Assembly: GCA_023391335.1 (NCBI GenBank)
Contig: JAEWBG010000092.1
Location: 44,332-108,331, forward strand
Direction: 5' to 3'
Source of the DNA: Pseudomonadota bacterium
Lineage (GTDB): Bacteria; Pseudomonadota; Gammaproteobacteria; Steroidobacterales; Steroidobacteraceae
DNA: 64,000 nt
Made by a program: the position numbers and the translations under genes. Shown one piece after another: positions 52,909 through 62,084 of this stretch; within the stretch, counting starts at the first letter, position 1, and the number at the start of each line of letters is the position of its first letter. The notes beneath the pieces were generated by a model. That model ran no database searches. It was not told where the DNA came from and saw nothing but the letters and a program-made list of their open reading frames with translations.

Positions 52909-55900
52909 TTAGCCTCCCCGTATCAGCTCCGCCATCACCCGCATCAATACCTCACCGCTGACCGGTTTTTGCAGTAGCTCGCATCGCGAGTACTCGGCGA
53001 TCTGTTCGCGGCTTGCCTTGTCTCCATAACCCGTAAGGATGATGACTGGCAGACTCTCGTTGATCGCGCGGATCTCCTCCACGAGATCCACGCCCGTGAG
53101 ATGCGGCATGGTCAGATCGGTGATGAGGATGCTGAAACGCGATGGCGCCGCCTGGAACGCGGCCAAGGCATCGCGAGAGTCGATGCAGTACGTGCAGCGG
53201 TATCCATTGCGATCGAGCAAGGCATGCGCATATTCGGCCACGAGAGGTTCATCGTCGACGATCAGGACTTCTTCGCCGTTGCCCTTAACTAACGCATGCG
53301 CCATCGGCGCGGCCGCGGGCTCCTCTGCGGGCTGATCCATCAGCGGGAAATACACTTCGAAGGTCGTGCCATCACCGGGCTGACTGCGCACTCGCATCGC
53401 GCCGCCATGATTCAAGACAGCGCCCTGCACGATCGCAAGCCCGAGTCCGGTGCCCTTGCCTTGCGATTTGGTCGTGAAGAACGGATCGAAGATGCGCGGC
53501 AGGATCGCCCCGTCGATGCCGAGTCCGGTATCGGCCACCGACAGGTACATCCACATGCCGGGATGCAGCTGCGGAATCTCTTCCGCCAACTTCTCGTCGA
53601 CGCGCACCGGCTTCAGGCGGACCGTCAACGTCCCACGCCTCTCCCCCATCGCGTGCAATGCATTGGTGCAGAGATTGATGATGATCTGGTGAATCTGCGA
53701 GGCGTCGGCTTGTACCGTACCCGATTGCAACTGACTCACAAGCTCAATGTTCGGAGGCACGCTGCTATGCAGGAGTCCAAGCGCCTCCTCCACTGGGCGT
53801 CGCAAGTCGAGCGGAATTCGAGTGCCTTCGTTCTTGCGCGAGAAGGTGAGGATTTGATTCACCAGATCCTTTGCTCGCAGCGCCGCCTTGCGCATCTGAT
53901 CGATCTCGGCGGTGTTGTCTAGCTTCTGTTCGGCATTCATCCACGCGAGCTCGCTGTAGCCGAGAATGCCCGTGAGCAAATTGTTGAAGTCGTGCGCGAT
54001 GCCTCCAGCGAGGGTGCCGATACTTTCCATCTTCTGCGCCTGGGCAAGCTGACTCTCGAGACGCCGACGACGCTCCTGCGCTTCGATCCATTCGGTGATG
54101 TCGTCCTCGAGCACGAGATGATGCAGTCGACCATCCTGACCGGTGATGGGCGAAAGCGTCGAGCGCACGGGAATGATGCGTCCGCTCCTGTGTTCGATCG
54201 CCAGCTCACCGCTCCACGATTCGCCGCACATTAGCGTCGCGTCTATCTCCTTACGCTTCCGGTTTGAGATGCTCGAAGGACGCAGCGCATTGAGGTTGAA
54301 GCCCAGCAATTCGATTGCAGTGCGTCCGGTCAGGAGCGAGCTGCGTGGATTGGTGTATTCGATGATCCCTTCCGGTGACGTGATGAAGAGCGCCACCGGA
54401 CTCTGTTCGATCGCTTGCGTCAGCACTCGAATCTCGTCCATCTGACGCGCAAGCTGCACGTTCGTTTGTTGTAGCTCGCCTGTTCGTGCGGCGACGAGCT
54501 GCTCGAGGCGGTTCCGCTTGCGGCGCTCGAACAGCGTTAAGAGCCACACCGTGATCAGAATCAGAGAGGCAAGGCCGGCCACGTAGCCGAAGTAAGCAAG
54601 CGGGGTTCGGTACCAGGGTGCGGCGATAGAGAACGCGATGGAGTCCTCTTCGCCGATCACACCACCCTGTCGCGGTCGAATGCGGAGCACATAGTCGCCT
54701 TCCTCGATCTCATCCAGCACCGTCCACCCCGTGCTGCCGACCGATGTCCAGTCACGACTCGCGTCCCCTTCCAGCCGAGTCTCGAACGTAAGCGGCGAGG
54801 CGAACGTTCTGCCTATCGCGCTGTACCGTACGAGCAATGTGTTCTCTTTATAGGGCAGTTGCGGCAGAGAATTGTCTACTGCAAAGAAGTGCCGCCTGTC
54901 CTGCGCCACGCTGACTTCGGTCACCAGCGCGCGGAGCCGCCTTGGCGCTGGAGTGGGCCTGCGAGGGTCGAATCGCGCAAGATGAGATTGCGCATACAAC
55001 CAGACGACGCCATCGCGTTCGAAAGTCGGCAAGTAAGGAGCGAAGTTCAGCGGTACCGTTGCGACGAGTTCCGACCATCGACCTGCACGCTGTGCGCGAA
55101 TTTGCATTTCGCCATCGCCCACGATCCACAGACGCCCACGCGCATCCACGCCAGGGCGTCCGAACACTCTCTTAACGCCAGGAACCTTCGTAAGAAATCT
55201 ATCGTCGTGAACGAAACGTTGCGCAGTCTCGTCGAAGCGCCAGAAACGATCGCCCATATTGGCCGTGATGGCACCGTCATCGACAAACAGTTGCGGCCAA
55301 CTCGCTGGCAACCCTTGTTGCTCGCCGAAGAACTGCACATTCGGTATGCCGCCGCGCAATTCAACGCTGGCGACGCGGCCAATGCCGAGCTCGAGCCAGA
55401 TGCGCCCGCTGCTATCGATCACAGGATGGTTGAACGTCGTGGTGAGATCTTTCACTGTTTGACGTCCCGAACGAACGAGGCGATCGCCTTCGCGGCGGAT
55501 CCATCCGACCTCGTTACGCGCCATGTAGAGCCAGCCTTGCTGCGAGGATCGTTCTTCAATGATTCTCAGAGCCTGAGCGTCCGGCGCGAACAGGCGCCAT
55601 CCGCGCGAATCGCGAACGTACGCGCCGTCTTCAGTGCCCGCGACAGCGACACCGAGTGCACCGGAGAATGCCGTGACGAAGATGCCAGGTGGACTGTCGA
55701 GTTCGAGACTGATCATGCGGCCGGAAGAGTTGTAAACACCGCGGTAGAGTCGGCCGTCCGCAAGTAGCCAGAGTTTGCCGCCGAAGCGATGCGGGTGAAC
55801 CATGGTCATCCCGTTCGTGAACTGCGCTTCGAAGTGGCCGATGTTCGAAGGGAAGTGAATTCGCAATACGCCTGCGTCAAGCAAGCCCCATACGACACCG

Positions 55901-56892
55901 CCCGCAGTACTGACCAGATGTTTGACGCGCGTGAAGCGGCTGTCCGAGAGGCGGTCCAGAACCTGGATGACGCGTCCATCCTCGTTGAAGAAAACGAGTC
56001 CTACGCCCTCAACTGCAGCGGCGAGAAAGCCGCCTTCGGTGCGGCACAGTGCGTTGATCCTTTGCTCACCGGTGAAGACGTCATCGGAGCTGAACGTGCG
56101 CGCAGTCTTTCCGTTGTATAGCTGTAGACCACGGCCATAGGTACCGACTAGCAGTTGTCCGGTGCTCAATGCTTGCGTAGCGGTGATGGCGTTTAGCGTG
56201 CCTTCCGATCTCACCACCTCACCCGCACCGGAATCGAGTCGTCGCAGTGTTCCGTTCGTGCGTTCACTGACATAGAGCTGGTTCTTGAACCCGAACACGG
56301 TTTCGATGGTGTTCGAGAAAGTGAGCAACTTCATCTGCTGTCCCGGACGCCAGGACAACACTGCGCCGGTGAGGGAATGCCAGATCCATTGGTCGCCCAC
56401 CGTTTCCAATCGCACTTCGGGAACGAGCAGTCGACCGTCCTGCGTGCGGGACCAATCGACCACATGCTGCGGCCGCCAATAGCCATCTTCATAGAACACG
56501 ACGCGCGCCACGCCTTCTGACGTTGGCACATAGATGGCGCCGTCGCGGTCTACTGCCGCGCTCTTAACCGGAATGCGTGAGGCATTAGCAGGCTGATTGT
56601 AGATGCGCCACGTGGCGCCATCGCCTAACGCGAGTTGCGTGCCGGCGACGATCAGCAGCCGACCATCAGGCATTTCGCGAACGTCGGTGGGTGCGACGTC
56701 GAGGCCCAGGGCTTCGGTGGTTAGCAATTCGTAGGCGGGAGCACCGGCTTCGACGACGCCCGGCGGTGCCGCATCGATTTCGGAGGCCTTAGCTGGGGAT
56801 GTAAGAACGATCGCACACAGCAATGCGACCGCAGTCAGTCCAATCTGCCGCGCGAACGCCGCTGTAAGGACATACGTCAAATTGCTACTCAA
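52909..56892 (-). CDS. Hybrid sensor histidine kinase with periplasmic propeller and C-terminal receiver
   Basis: 1327 residues. A signal segment to about 36 and a periplasmic beta-propeller/two-component-propeller region to about 650 (LTFSNTIETVFGFKNQLYVS; GTYGRGLQLYNGKTARTFSS), a Y_Y_Y domain (about 665-755), a membrane span near 765-785, PAS (VALFITSPEGIIEYTNPRSS), HisKA with AGGIAHDFNNLLTGILGYSE (about 967), HATPase (GKGTGLGLAIVQGAVLNHGG), and a receiver with VLIVDDEPLVAEYA and D in LITDLTMPHLTG (about 1259). It resembles HTCS sensors, but it ends in a receiver and lacks the AraC DNA-binding domain. Ligand and partner unknown. Confidence 0.92.
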   Translation of the reverse strand: MSSNLTYVLTAAFARQIGLTAVALLCAIVLTSPAKASEIDAAPPGVVEAGAPAYELLTTEALGLDVAPTDVREMPDGRLLIVAGTQLALGDGATWRIYNQPANASRIPVKSAAVDRDGAIYVPTSEGVARVVFYEDGYWRPQHVVDWSRTQDGRLLVPEVRLETVGDQWIWHSLTGAVLSWRPGQQMKLLTFSNTIETVFGFKNQLYVSERTNGTLRRLDSGAGEVVRSEGTLNAITATQALSTGQLLVGTYGRGLQLYNGKTARTFSSDDVFTGEQRINALCRTEGGFLAAAVEGVGLVFFNEDGRVIQVLDRLSDSRFTRVKHLVSTAGGVVWGLLDAGVLRIHFPSNIGHFEAQFTNGMTMVHPHRFGGKLWLLADGRLYRGVYNSSGRMISLELDSPPGIFVTAFSGALGVAVAGTEDGAYVRDSRGWRLFAPDAQALRIIEERSSQQGWLYMARNEVGWIRREGDRLVRSGRQTVKDLTTTFNHPVIDSSGRIWLELGIGRVASVELRGGIPNVQFFGEQQGLPASWPQLFVDDGAITANMGDRFWRFDETAQRFVHDDRFLTKVPGVKRVFGRPGVDARGRLWIVGDGEMQIRAQRAGRWSELVATVPLNFAPYLPTFERDGVVWLYAQSHLARFDPRRPTPAPRRLRALVTEVSVAQDRRHFFAVDNSLPQLPYKENTLLVRYSAIGRTFASPLTFETRLEGDASRDWTSVGSTGWTVLDEIEEGDYVLRIRPRQGGVIGEEDSIAFSIAAPWYRTPLAYFGYVAGLASLILITVWLLTLFERRKRNRLEQLVAARTGELQQTNVQLARQMDEIRVLTQAIEQSPVALFITSPEGIIEYTNPRSSLLTGRTAIELLGFNLNALRPSSISNRKRKEIDATLMCGESWSGELAIEHRSGRIIPVRSTLSPITGQDGRLHHLVLEDDITEWIEAQERRRRLESQLAQAQKMESIGTLAGGIAHDFNNLLTGILGYSELAWMNAEQKLDNTAEIDQMRKAALRAKDLVNQILTFSRKNEGTRIPLDLRRPVEEALGLLHSSVPPNIELVSQLQSGTVQADASQIHQIIINLCTNALHAMGERRGTLTVRLKPVRVDEKLAEEIPQLHPGMWMYLSVADTGLGIDGAILPRIFDPFFTTKSQGKGTGLGLAIVQGAVLNHGGAMRVRSQPGDGTTFEVYFPLMDQPAEEPAAAPMAHALVKGNGEEVLIVDDEPLVAEYAHALLDRNGYRCTYCIDSRDALAAFQAAPSRFSILITDLTMPHLTGVDLVEEIRAINESLPVIILTGYGDKASREQIAEYSRCELLQKPVSGEVLMRVMAELIRGG

Positions 56893-57220
56893 CAGTACGA
56901 AGCATTCAGGGCCGCCCGAAGATACAGCGTTGCGAAGCTGGCGTTAAGGCGGAGAAACACGCGACGTGGCGCTCGGCTTGGCCGGTATACAGAGCGTCGG
57001 AAAGAGCAGAATTTCACACGGAGGACACGGAGGGCACGGAGATATGAATCGATAGCAATCGTTCGGGTGTGCGAGCTCGTGCTTTGTCGGCTCCTTCCTC
57101 CGCTTGCGGGGGGAAGGTTGGGAAGGGGGCGACATGGTTCAGCAGCAAAGTCACCATCGCCGACAAATCGAAGCGTCGCTGATGTATCCCCTCAGAATTC
57201 TAACGGCGACTTCCTCTTTT

Positions 57221-57480
57221 CCGTTCGTCCTGAGCCGCGTCGAAGGACCTCTTCAGATCAGGAGTGCTTCGACGAGATCAGCACGAAAGCCAGATCAAAG
57301 CGAAGAAATTTAGACAGGATTAACAGGATGAACGGGATGTATGAAACCACGAACTGATCTCTGTGCCTCGATCATCCTGTCGATCCTGTTCCTGTCCAAA
57401 CTCTTAGCTTCTGCTCCGGTGCAGAGCGAAGAAATTTAGACAGGAATAACGGGACGTATGAAACCAAGACAGGCGTCTTA
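57221..57480. repeat. Repeat-filled spacer: CGTTCGTCCTGAG dyad and hairpin repeats 6 and 7
   Basis: 57221-57291 is a dyad of CCGTTCGTCCTGAG and CTCAGCACGAAAG-like arms (the right arm reads GATCAGCACGAA) around TCGAAGGACC. 57301-57411 is a copy of the GACAGGATTAACAGGATGAA family with its right arm at 57373-57399; 57426-57480 is a truncated left half (GACAGGAATAACGGGACG). A tract ACACGGAGGACACGGAGGGC lies near 57018-57037. No gene is seen in 56893-57477. Confidence 0.75.
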
Positions 57481-57903
57481 GCCTCGACCCTCGGTTGCAA
57501 ACCAAACCAATGCCAAAACCGCAGCAACCACAAACGCCACGAGCCAAAGCCTTGCCCCTGAGGTTCCGTCTCGATGTTCCCCAAATCTGACCCACGAAAG
57601 CTGTTCAGGCCAAGACGGTAACCCTTGTAAGTAGCTTTTGAAGGCAAAGCGAAGTCTGTCTACAGAGATGTATGTGTCCGAACATACCCAGTGTTCCGCT
57701 TCACTCCCCTCTCGTCGTTCGAGCTCGAACGATCCATCCGAATTCTTGAACGCTTGAACGTATTGCTGCGCACCTGAGGACAAGATGATGAAAGAGCCAG
57801 ACTCGCCTTCGGCGAAGGCCCGAACGTGCTGATCTAAGCTCTCTTCAGTGAGATTGTCTTCGACAGAGTTGCCATTGATTTCTAGTTTCATGGGCAATGA
57901 CAT
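57478..57903 (-). CDS. Unknown tail-anchored protein
   Basis: 141 residues (ATG 57903, or 57891). The soluble part starts MKLEINGNSVEDNLTEESL and contains FIILSSGAQQYVQAFKNSDG and FAFKSYLQGLPSWPEQLSWV; one C-terminal span lies at about 118-136 (ARLWLVAFVVAAVLALVWFA). I do not recognise the family. The repeat copy 7 touches its 3' end. Confidence 0.5.
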   Translation of the reverse strand: MSLPMKLEINGNSVEDNLTEESLDQHVRAFAEGESGSFIILSSGAQQYVQAFKNSDGSFELERREGSEAEHWVCSDTYISVDRLRFAFKSYLQGLPSWPEQLSWVRFGEHRDGTSGARLWLVAFVVAAVLALVWFATEGRG

Positions 57904-57969
57904 GTGCGGCTCTGATTTTCAAACACCGGATTCCGAGTCCGGATCAAAGCCTGAGCGTCATCGATTAGT

Positions 57970-57988
57970 AAATCTGTCCCCTTTAGCG
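57970..57988. repeat. AAATCTGTCCCCTTT repeat arm
   Basis: A single arm related to the 17736-17832 element, in the spacer between 57903 and 58056. A second GATCCCCTTTGCG piece lies at about 58033-58045. Confidence 0.5.
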
Positions 57989-58055
57989 CGCGAGTCTCAG
58001 AAAGTTTCAGCGGAGCCATCTATCGACAAATGGATCCCCTTTGCGAATTGCACAC

Positions 58056-59045
58056 TCATGACGAATCGTCGTGACTAATCCGAACGATTTCTTCTAGTAG
58101 CTTGTCGAGATCTGCCCAGAACTTTATCTGCATCTCCGTCGGCAACGACTCGGTCCTCCGGATCTGCGTATGTAGGTTGCCGTCGGCCAAGTTTCGAAGT
58201 GATTGATCAAGGTGACGCATGGATGATCGGAATGACTTGCTGCCCGCGTAGTTGTTGGCAACCTCCGAAAATGTATTGCACCGAAAAATCGGCGGAACGT
58301 GATCGACGATTCCCCTCACAAGCATGGAGCAGGCAATGAATGATTTTTTATCGAACGCGCTGTTGAGTTCCTCACACATCCTAATGAGTCGCTTGAGATC
58401 CCAATCCTTGCTCGCGACCATCTTTAGTTCGTTTATCCGGACTGAATCGACATAGCTAGAAATGGATGTCAGGTGATCGTCTTTGGCATCGGGATTGGCT
58501 CCGCGTTTCGTCACATTGAGCTGTATGCCTTCAGATTGCGACAGCCGTTCCTGGGAGCGCATAGCATCGATTACGTCTGAGAACGTCCGGTACTTGACTA
58601 TGAGATCTGATATTTGGATTTGCGAGCGGAATCCATCCGCACTCGTGCTCCAGCCATCGAAAATAGGAGCGTCCATTAGGTACTCGAGCGCCTGCGCCAC
58701 CTTGCGCTCAGGCATGTCGGCTAAGGCGGCAACATCGGACTGCGAGACTTGTGCATCAGGGTGCTCTATGAATTCGACGCGGAGCACATCAAACAGATGT
58801 GCACATAGATAGCGGACGCTCTCGGCCGCTGGCAATACGTCGGCCAATTCGACAAGCCCCAACAATGGCAAACGAAGATGCTCTCCATCACGGCACTGGA
58901 TTTCGCCGGATGCAGTCAGTTCATCAATAGCATGAACGTCATCAGGATGTTTCGCGAGAAACGTTCTTCGAGTTACACCGTTCGGTTCAGCACGCGTGGC
59001 CCAAAAAATATCCTTCAGCAGCCTGGTCTTCGTGTTCTTTGGCAT
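58056..59045 (-). CDS. Unknown protein with winged-helix-like N-terminus and helical C-terminal domain
   Basis: 329 residues from the ATG at 59045. The N-terminal part (VSQSDVAALADMPERKVAQA within about 110-130) looks like a helix-turn-helix. The last 120 residues (CEELNSAFDKKSFIACSMLV, RGIVDHVPPIFRCNTFSEVA, LHTQIRRTESLPTEMQIKFW) recall helical HEPN/DUF4145-like modules common in phage-defence loci. That assignment is tentative and the RX4-6H ribonuclease motif is not evident. It sits at the edge of the TIR-rich segment. Confidence 0.6.
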   Translation of the reverse strand: MPKNTKTRLLKDIFWATRAEPNGVTRRTFLAKHPDDVHAIDELTASGEIQCRDGEHLRLPLLGLVELADVLPAAESVRYLCAHLFDVLRVEFIEHPDAQVSQSDVAALADMPERKVAQALEYLMDAPIFDGWSTSADGFRSQIQISDLIVKYRTFSDVIDAMRSQERLSQSEGIQLNVTKRGANPDAKDDHLTSISSYVDSVRINELKMVASKDWDLKRLIRMCEELNSAFDKKSFIACSMLVRGIVDHVPPIFRCNTFSEVANNYAGSKSFRSSMRHLDQSLRNLADGNLHTQIRRTESLPTEMQIKFWADLDKLLEEIVRISHDDSS

Positions 59046-59418
59046 GCTCAATTTCCGAATGAAGCAATGACGTCTCACTCGCACACAACTGATGGCGCAC
59101 AGAACGGCACAAAAGCCGACTAACCGAACAAAGGAGACTGACTTATCTCGCGAGGGATCCCTCAGAACTTTTCAGCAGGAACGCCACATCGCATCAATAA
59201 ATTCTTTCTCCATTGCGAAGTGTGTTCTAGCGCACGATCGACTGTTCAACGCGCGCTCCCAGTGAACGTCTCTCGCAACGTCCGAATGGACGAAGTTGAT
59301 CAATACGCCGGATATCCGAATCCCCGGTACCAATCGTCCCGACTTGGTCCGTTCGATGCACCTTCGCGAAGACTCAAATGTTTGCACTGGTACCTGGCAC
59401 CCCCTTTAGTGCCGGAAC
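59046..59418. other. Spacer with a GGTACCTGGCACC repeat, no supported gene
   Basis: GCACTGGTACCTGGCACCCC at 59384-59403 resembles a REP-like sequence seen in other proteobacteria. A minus-strand frame 59172-59387 encodes 71 residues (GRLVPGIRISGVLINFVHSD) and could be a gene remnant; I cannot support it. Confidence 0.4.
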
Positions 59419-59997
59419 TCATTTTAGAAGCTGTATTCCAGTATGCGAAACCTTGCTAATACGAACGAACCCAAGCTCCTCAGGAGGTACTCCCTCCAAT
59501 ACGACCGCTAGCGGAGTCCAAGCGCCTCCGCGAATACTCTGGACGAATGACATGTCTTTTGATTTCTGCGACGCGTTGTCCGGAGTTCCTTTCTCATTAA
59601 CACGACCCCAATCTATCGTTGCCTTCAGACCATCGATGGAGGATGAAAGCGTGTTTCCGATTCTGAGCGTAATCTTTGAACCGTTTGCATAGGGTTTGAC
59701 ATCGGTCAGTTGCACCGTGAGAGTTCCGAGATCGAAGGCTACTGTCGAATACCCCTCGTCTCCGGGAGTCAGATATGCAATGTTTTTCCAATCCTTCGTC
59801 ATGTCGGTCCAATCGACCTTTTGCTTCAACAGGGCCAGCTGTTCTTTAAGCGCATCGATCTCTTTGCGCGACGCTGCCAGTCCCGCCTCGGTGCTGGCCA
59901 ATCTACTAGCAAGCTCATGATGCTGCGCGTCGCCGTCAACGCAACCGAAAAGGAAAAAGCCCAGATAACATGTAATTACGACTCTTGTTCTTGTCAT
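59419..59997 (-). CDS. DUF3251-like lipoprotein
   Basis: 192 residues from the ATG at 59997. A lipoprotein signal with the lipobox LFGC at about residue 19, then a coiled coil (ASRLASTEAGLAASRKEIDA LKEQL split here) and a beta-rich domain (VAFDLGTLTVQLTDVKPYAN; SKITLRIGNTLSSSIDGLKA). This is the layout of YajI/DUF3251 proteins. Envelope location; function unknown. An attC-like dyad lies just upstream. Confidence 0.75.
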   Translation of the reverse strand: MTRTRVVITCYLGFFLFGCVDGDAQHHELASRLASTEAGLAASRKEIDALKEQLALLKQKVDWTDMTKDWKNIAYLTPGDEGYSTVAFDLGTLTVQLTDVKPYANGSKITLRIGNTLSSSIDGLKATIDWGRVNEKGTPDNASQKSKDMSFVQSIRGGAWTPLAVVLEGVPPEELGFVRISKVSHTGIQLLK

Positions 59998-60014
59998 GTT
60001 CGCCTCATGATCAC

Positions 60015-60078
60015 GCTCAACGGCGTTGTTAGCCGCGCTCTCCATCTTTCAGTGCTCGGCTCTTGAATAACTTTAGAG
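60015..60078 (-). other. Candidate integron attC site, minus orientation
   Basis: Read on the minus strand: TCTAAAGTTATTCAAGAGCC (containing the TAA stop of the gene before it), a variable loop, GAGCGCGGCTAACAACGCC, then GTTGAGC, which fits the core-site consensus GTTRRRY. The arms AAGAGCCGAGC and GAGCGCGGCT pair imperfectly, and the order matches that of known cassette recombination sites. The R'' box is only a partial match. No integrase gene is in the window. Confidence 0.45.
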
Positions 60079-60594
60079 ATCGTTCTGGATTCTGCCCAGG
60101 TGTGCGGCGAGAAACTCCTCGATCTTTGCATCTGTAATTCCATACTTCTCGCGCACCGCCTTAGTTGCTTGGGACAGTCTCTCCTCTGCCTGCACGAATA
60201 TCGCCTGGGCATCCTTCAGCTCTTTAATCATTTGCTCGCGGCCGGCGGACGACATGAACTCGTCTGCCTAATCGCGGAAAAATGAATGGGCGAGCAAGTT
60301 TCGCCTCCACAATGCATCCTGAAGACTAACCTCGAGGTCGGAGTGAACAGCGACGACCGCCTTAAGATTCCGAATCATCTTCCCTAGAGTTGCCTCGAAG
60401 TTTCGTTCCATAAACGCGTCGAACTCGACTTCCCAACGACTTCTCGAAATCGGCTTTCCAATGCGGCTGGGCAACAAATCCAAAAACACGAGCGCGTTCA
60501 CTAAGCCGTGCTCCAAGACCTGAGCTAGATACATAGCCAAGCCGTAGTGAGCGTAGACAGTCTTAACGTGTTCATCCTTGTCGTCGCTCTCCAT
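60073..60594 (-). pseudogene. Unknown helical protein gene interrupted by an in-frame amber codon
   Basis: One frame from ATG 60594 to TAA 60073 with a TAG at 60268-60270 (codon 109 of 174). Before it: HVKTVYAHYGLAMYLAQVLE, then EVEFDAFMERNFEATLGKMI and RRNLLAHSFFRD. After it, in the same frame: ADEFMSSAGREQMIKELKDA to AAHLGRIQNDL. The halves fit one helical protein of about 173 residues, and the stop sits in a short FFR-x-ADEF stretch where Gln (CAG) would be one base away. The downstream half also has its own ATG, so a short product might still be made. Confidence 0.65.
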
Positions 60595-60815
60595 GAGCTC
60601 TACCGGTAGATTAGACGGACGCAGAAATATCAATTTGGCGGTCAGCCGACTGGTGTTCTCTTCATTGCCGAGGCTAAACCTCCGGATCGCGTTTGGAAAG
60701 CCAACATCCCGTCGACCAGGCTTACACCCCGTCGCACCCACAACTCCTTATGTGACTTCACTTCCCCGCCGCGCTGGCCTTGCAGTAAAGTCGGAGCGTC
60801 TAGGAAGGAATCTAT

Positions 60816-61052
60816 ATGAACAAGAAGACGATCGTTTCAGCGGGTCTGATTCTTTTGCTTGCCGCCACGCAGGCCACTGCCAGCTCTCACCACGTCCGAG
60901 GCCACATCAGCCGCAAGGGCAGTTACGTGGCGCCTCATCGTCAAACCAATCCAGATCACTCAAAGCTCAATAACTGGTCTACGAAGGGCAACGTGAATCC
61001 CTATACGGGGAAGAAGGGAACGGTGGATCCGGAGAAGCGGCGACATAACTAA
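60816..61052 (+). CDS. Small exported YVxPHxRT-type protein
   Basis: 78 residues: a signal peptide (MNKKTIVSAGLILLLAATQA) and a mature part with GHISRKGSYVAPHRQTNPDH and NNWSTKGNVNPYTGKKGTVD. This conserved tyrosine/proline/asparagine pattern recurs in small periplasmic proteins of proteobacteria; role unknown. AGGAAGGA precedes the ATG. Confidence 0.8.
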   Translation: MNKKTIVSAGLILLLAATQATASSHHVRGHISRKGSYVAPHRQTNPDHSKLNNWSTKGNVNPYTGKKGTVDPEKRRHN

Positions 61053-61165
61053 GCGACGACGACCAGTCGAGCCCAGTCGCATTCCGAGCGTTTCCGCGAA
61101 ACGTTGTACGCATACCCGTCAATAGATCCGGATTTCATGCGCGCTCATTGATGGAGGTTCAAGAG

Positions 61166-61861
61166 ATGGCTAGATGCACAGCCCCAGTACGCGGACATAG
61201 CTCAGCGGCCGCCGCGGCGGCATGCCCTGCATGCCGTTACCGCCGCAGCTACCGCTATAGCGGCTATGGCTCATCTTACTCCTCATCAGGCAGCGCCCCT
61301 TCCTATAGCGGCAGCGGCGGAGGCAACAGGTCCAGCAGCAGTTCAAGACCACGCTGGTCACGAGCGGGGTCGTCCGTGTCATATACGCCACTGCAAGTAC
61401 AGTCACTCACGCCCATCCGCCAAAGCGTTGAGGCGCGAGCAGCCGAGCAGCCTGACCTTCGCGACGTCTTCCTGTGCCATGCGTGGGACGACCGGCAGGG
61501 GCCAGCCAAAGAGCTGCACGATTTGCTTGTGGCGGCTGGTGTCAAAGTTTGGTTCAGCGAGAAGGACCTTGGCCTCGGCGTGCCAATGATGCGCGCAATA
61601 GATAAAGGCTTAGCTAATTCCCGTATCGGACTTGTGCTGGTGACCCCTGCGCTGCTGAGCCGCCTCCCAAAAGAAGGCATCGCAGACAAAGAGCTTTCGG
61701 CACTTCTCGCGCGCAATCAGCTCGTCCCCATCGTGCACAAGACAACATATGAAGCTCTCCGCAATGTCAGCCCTTTGCTCGCTTCTCGAAGCGGCTTGGA
61801 TACTGCGGAAGATTCCATGGCGGTAGTGGCGTCGAAAATCGCCGAGCTAGTTGCTCTCTAG
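61166..61861 (+). CDS. TIR-domain protein with N-terminal cysteine motif
   Basis: 231 residues from the ATG at 61166 (GGAGG nine bases before). The N-terminus MARCTAPVRGHSSAAAAAAC-PAC (written in two parts) has paired cysteines that may bind zinc; 25-75 is a serine/glycine/arginine-rich linker; from 99 a TIR domain begins with DVFLCHAWDDR, then VWFSEKDLGLGVPMMRAIDK and SRIGLVLVTPALL. E176 in ADKELSAL is at the place of the catalytic glutamate of NAD-cleaving TIRs. First of three successive TIR-type genes. Confidence 0.88.
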   Translation: MARCTAPVRGHSSAAAAAACPACRYRRSYRYSGYGSSYSSSGSAPSYSGSGGGNRSSSSSRPRWSRAGSSVSYTPLQVQSLTPIRQSVEARAAEQPDLRDVFLCHAWDDRQGPAKELHDLLVAAGVKVWFSEKDLGLGVPMMRAIDKGLANSRIGLVLVTPALLSRLPKEGIADKELSALLARNQLVPIVHKTTYEALRNVSPLLASRSGLDTAEDSMAVVASKIAELVAL

Positions 61862-61987
61862 CTTTATTGCCTACAGTCCCTTTGTTGGTCCATCGTAAGC
61901 AGCTATTGACCGAATCTTATGCAACGCACATCGGCGCACAGAGACACAAAAACCGGGATGACAGATGTACGAACGTGTGGCGTGACA

Positions 61988-62021
61988 CACGACTCACCGG
62001 CCGACCCCGGCGAGGCTCGTG
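61988..62021. other. Imperfect hairpin between TIR genes
   Basis: CACGACTCACCGG and CCGGCGAGGCTCGTG pair around a short loop. A GTTAGGT at 62041 fits the attC core consensus, but the rest of the site could not be recognised. Confidence 0.3.
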
Positions 62022-62084
62022 CTCAGGACAGCGTTTACTGTTAGGTCTGCAACAGACTAGCCAAACGAAAAACATGGAGAATCG

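Noticed and set aside
54859..55767. 302-residue plus-strand frame inside the hybrid kinase gene
   Set aside because: Antisense shadow of a well-supported gene; composition lacks domain features.
59172..59387. 71-residue minus-strand frame
   Set aside because: No ribosome site, no family resemblance; may be a remnant but cannot be supported.
62041..62047. GTTAGGT as a third attC core
   Set aside because: The other boxes at a fitting distance were not found; the nearest partner is too far away.
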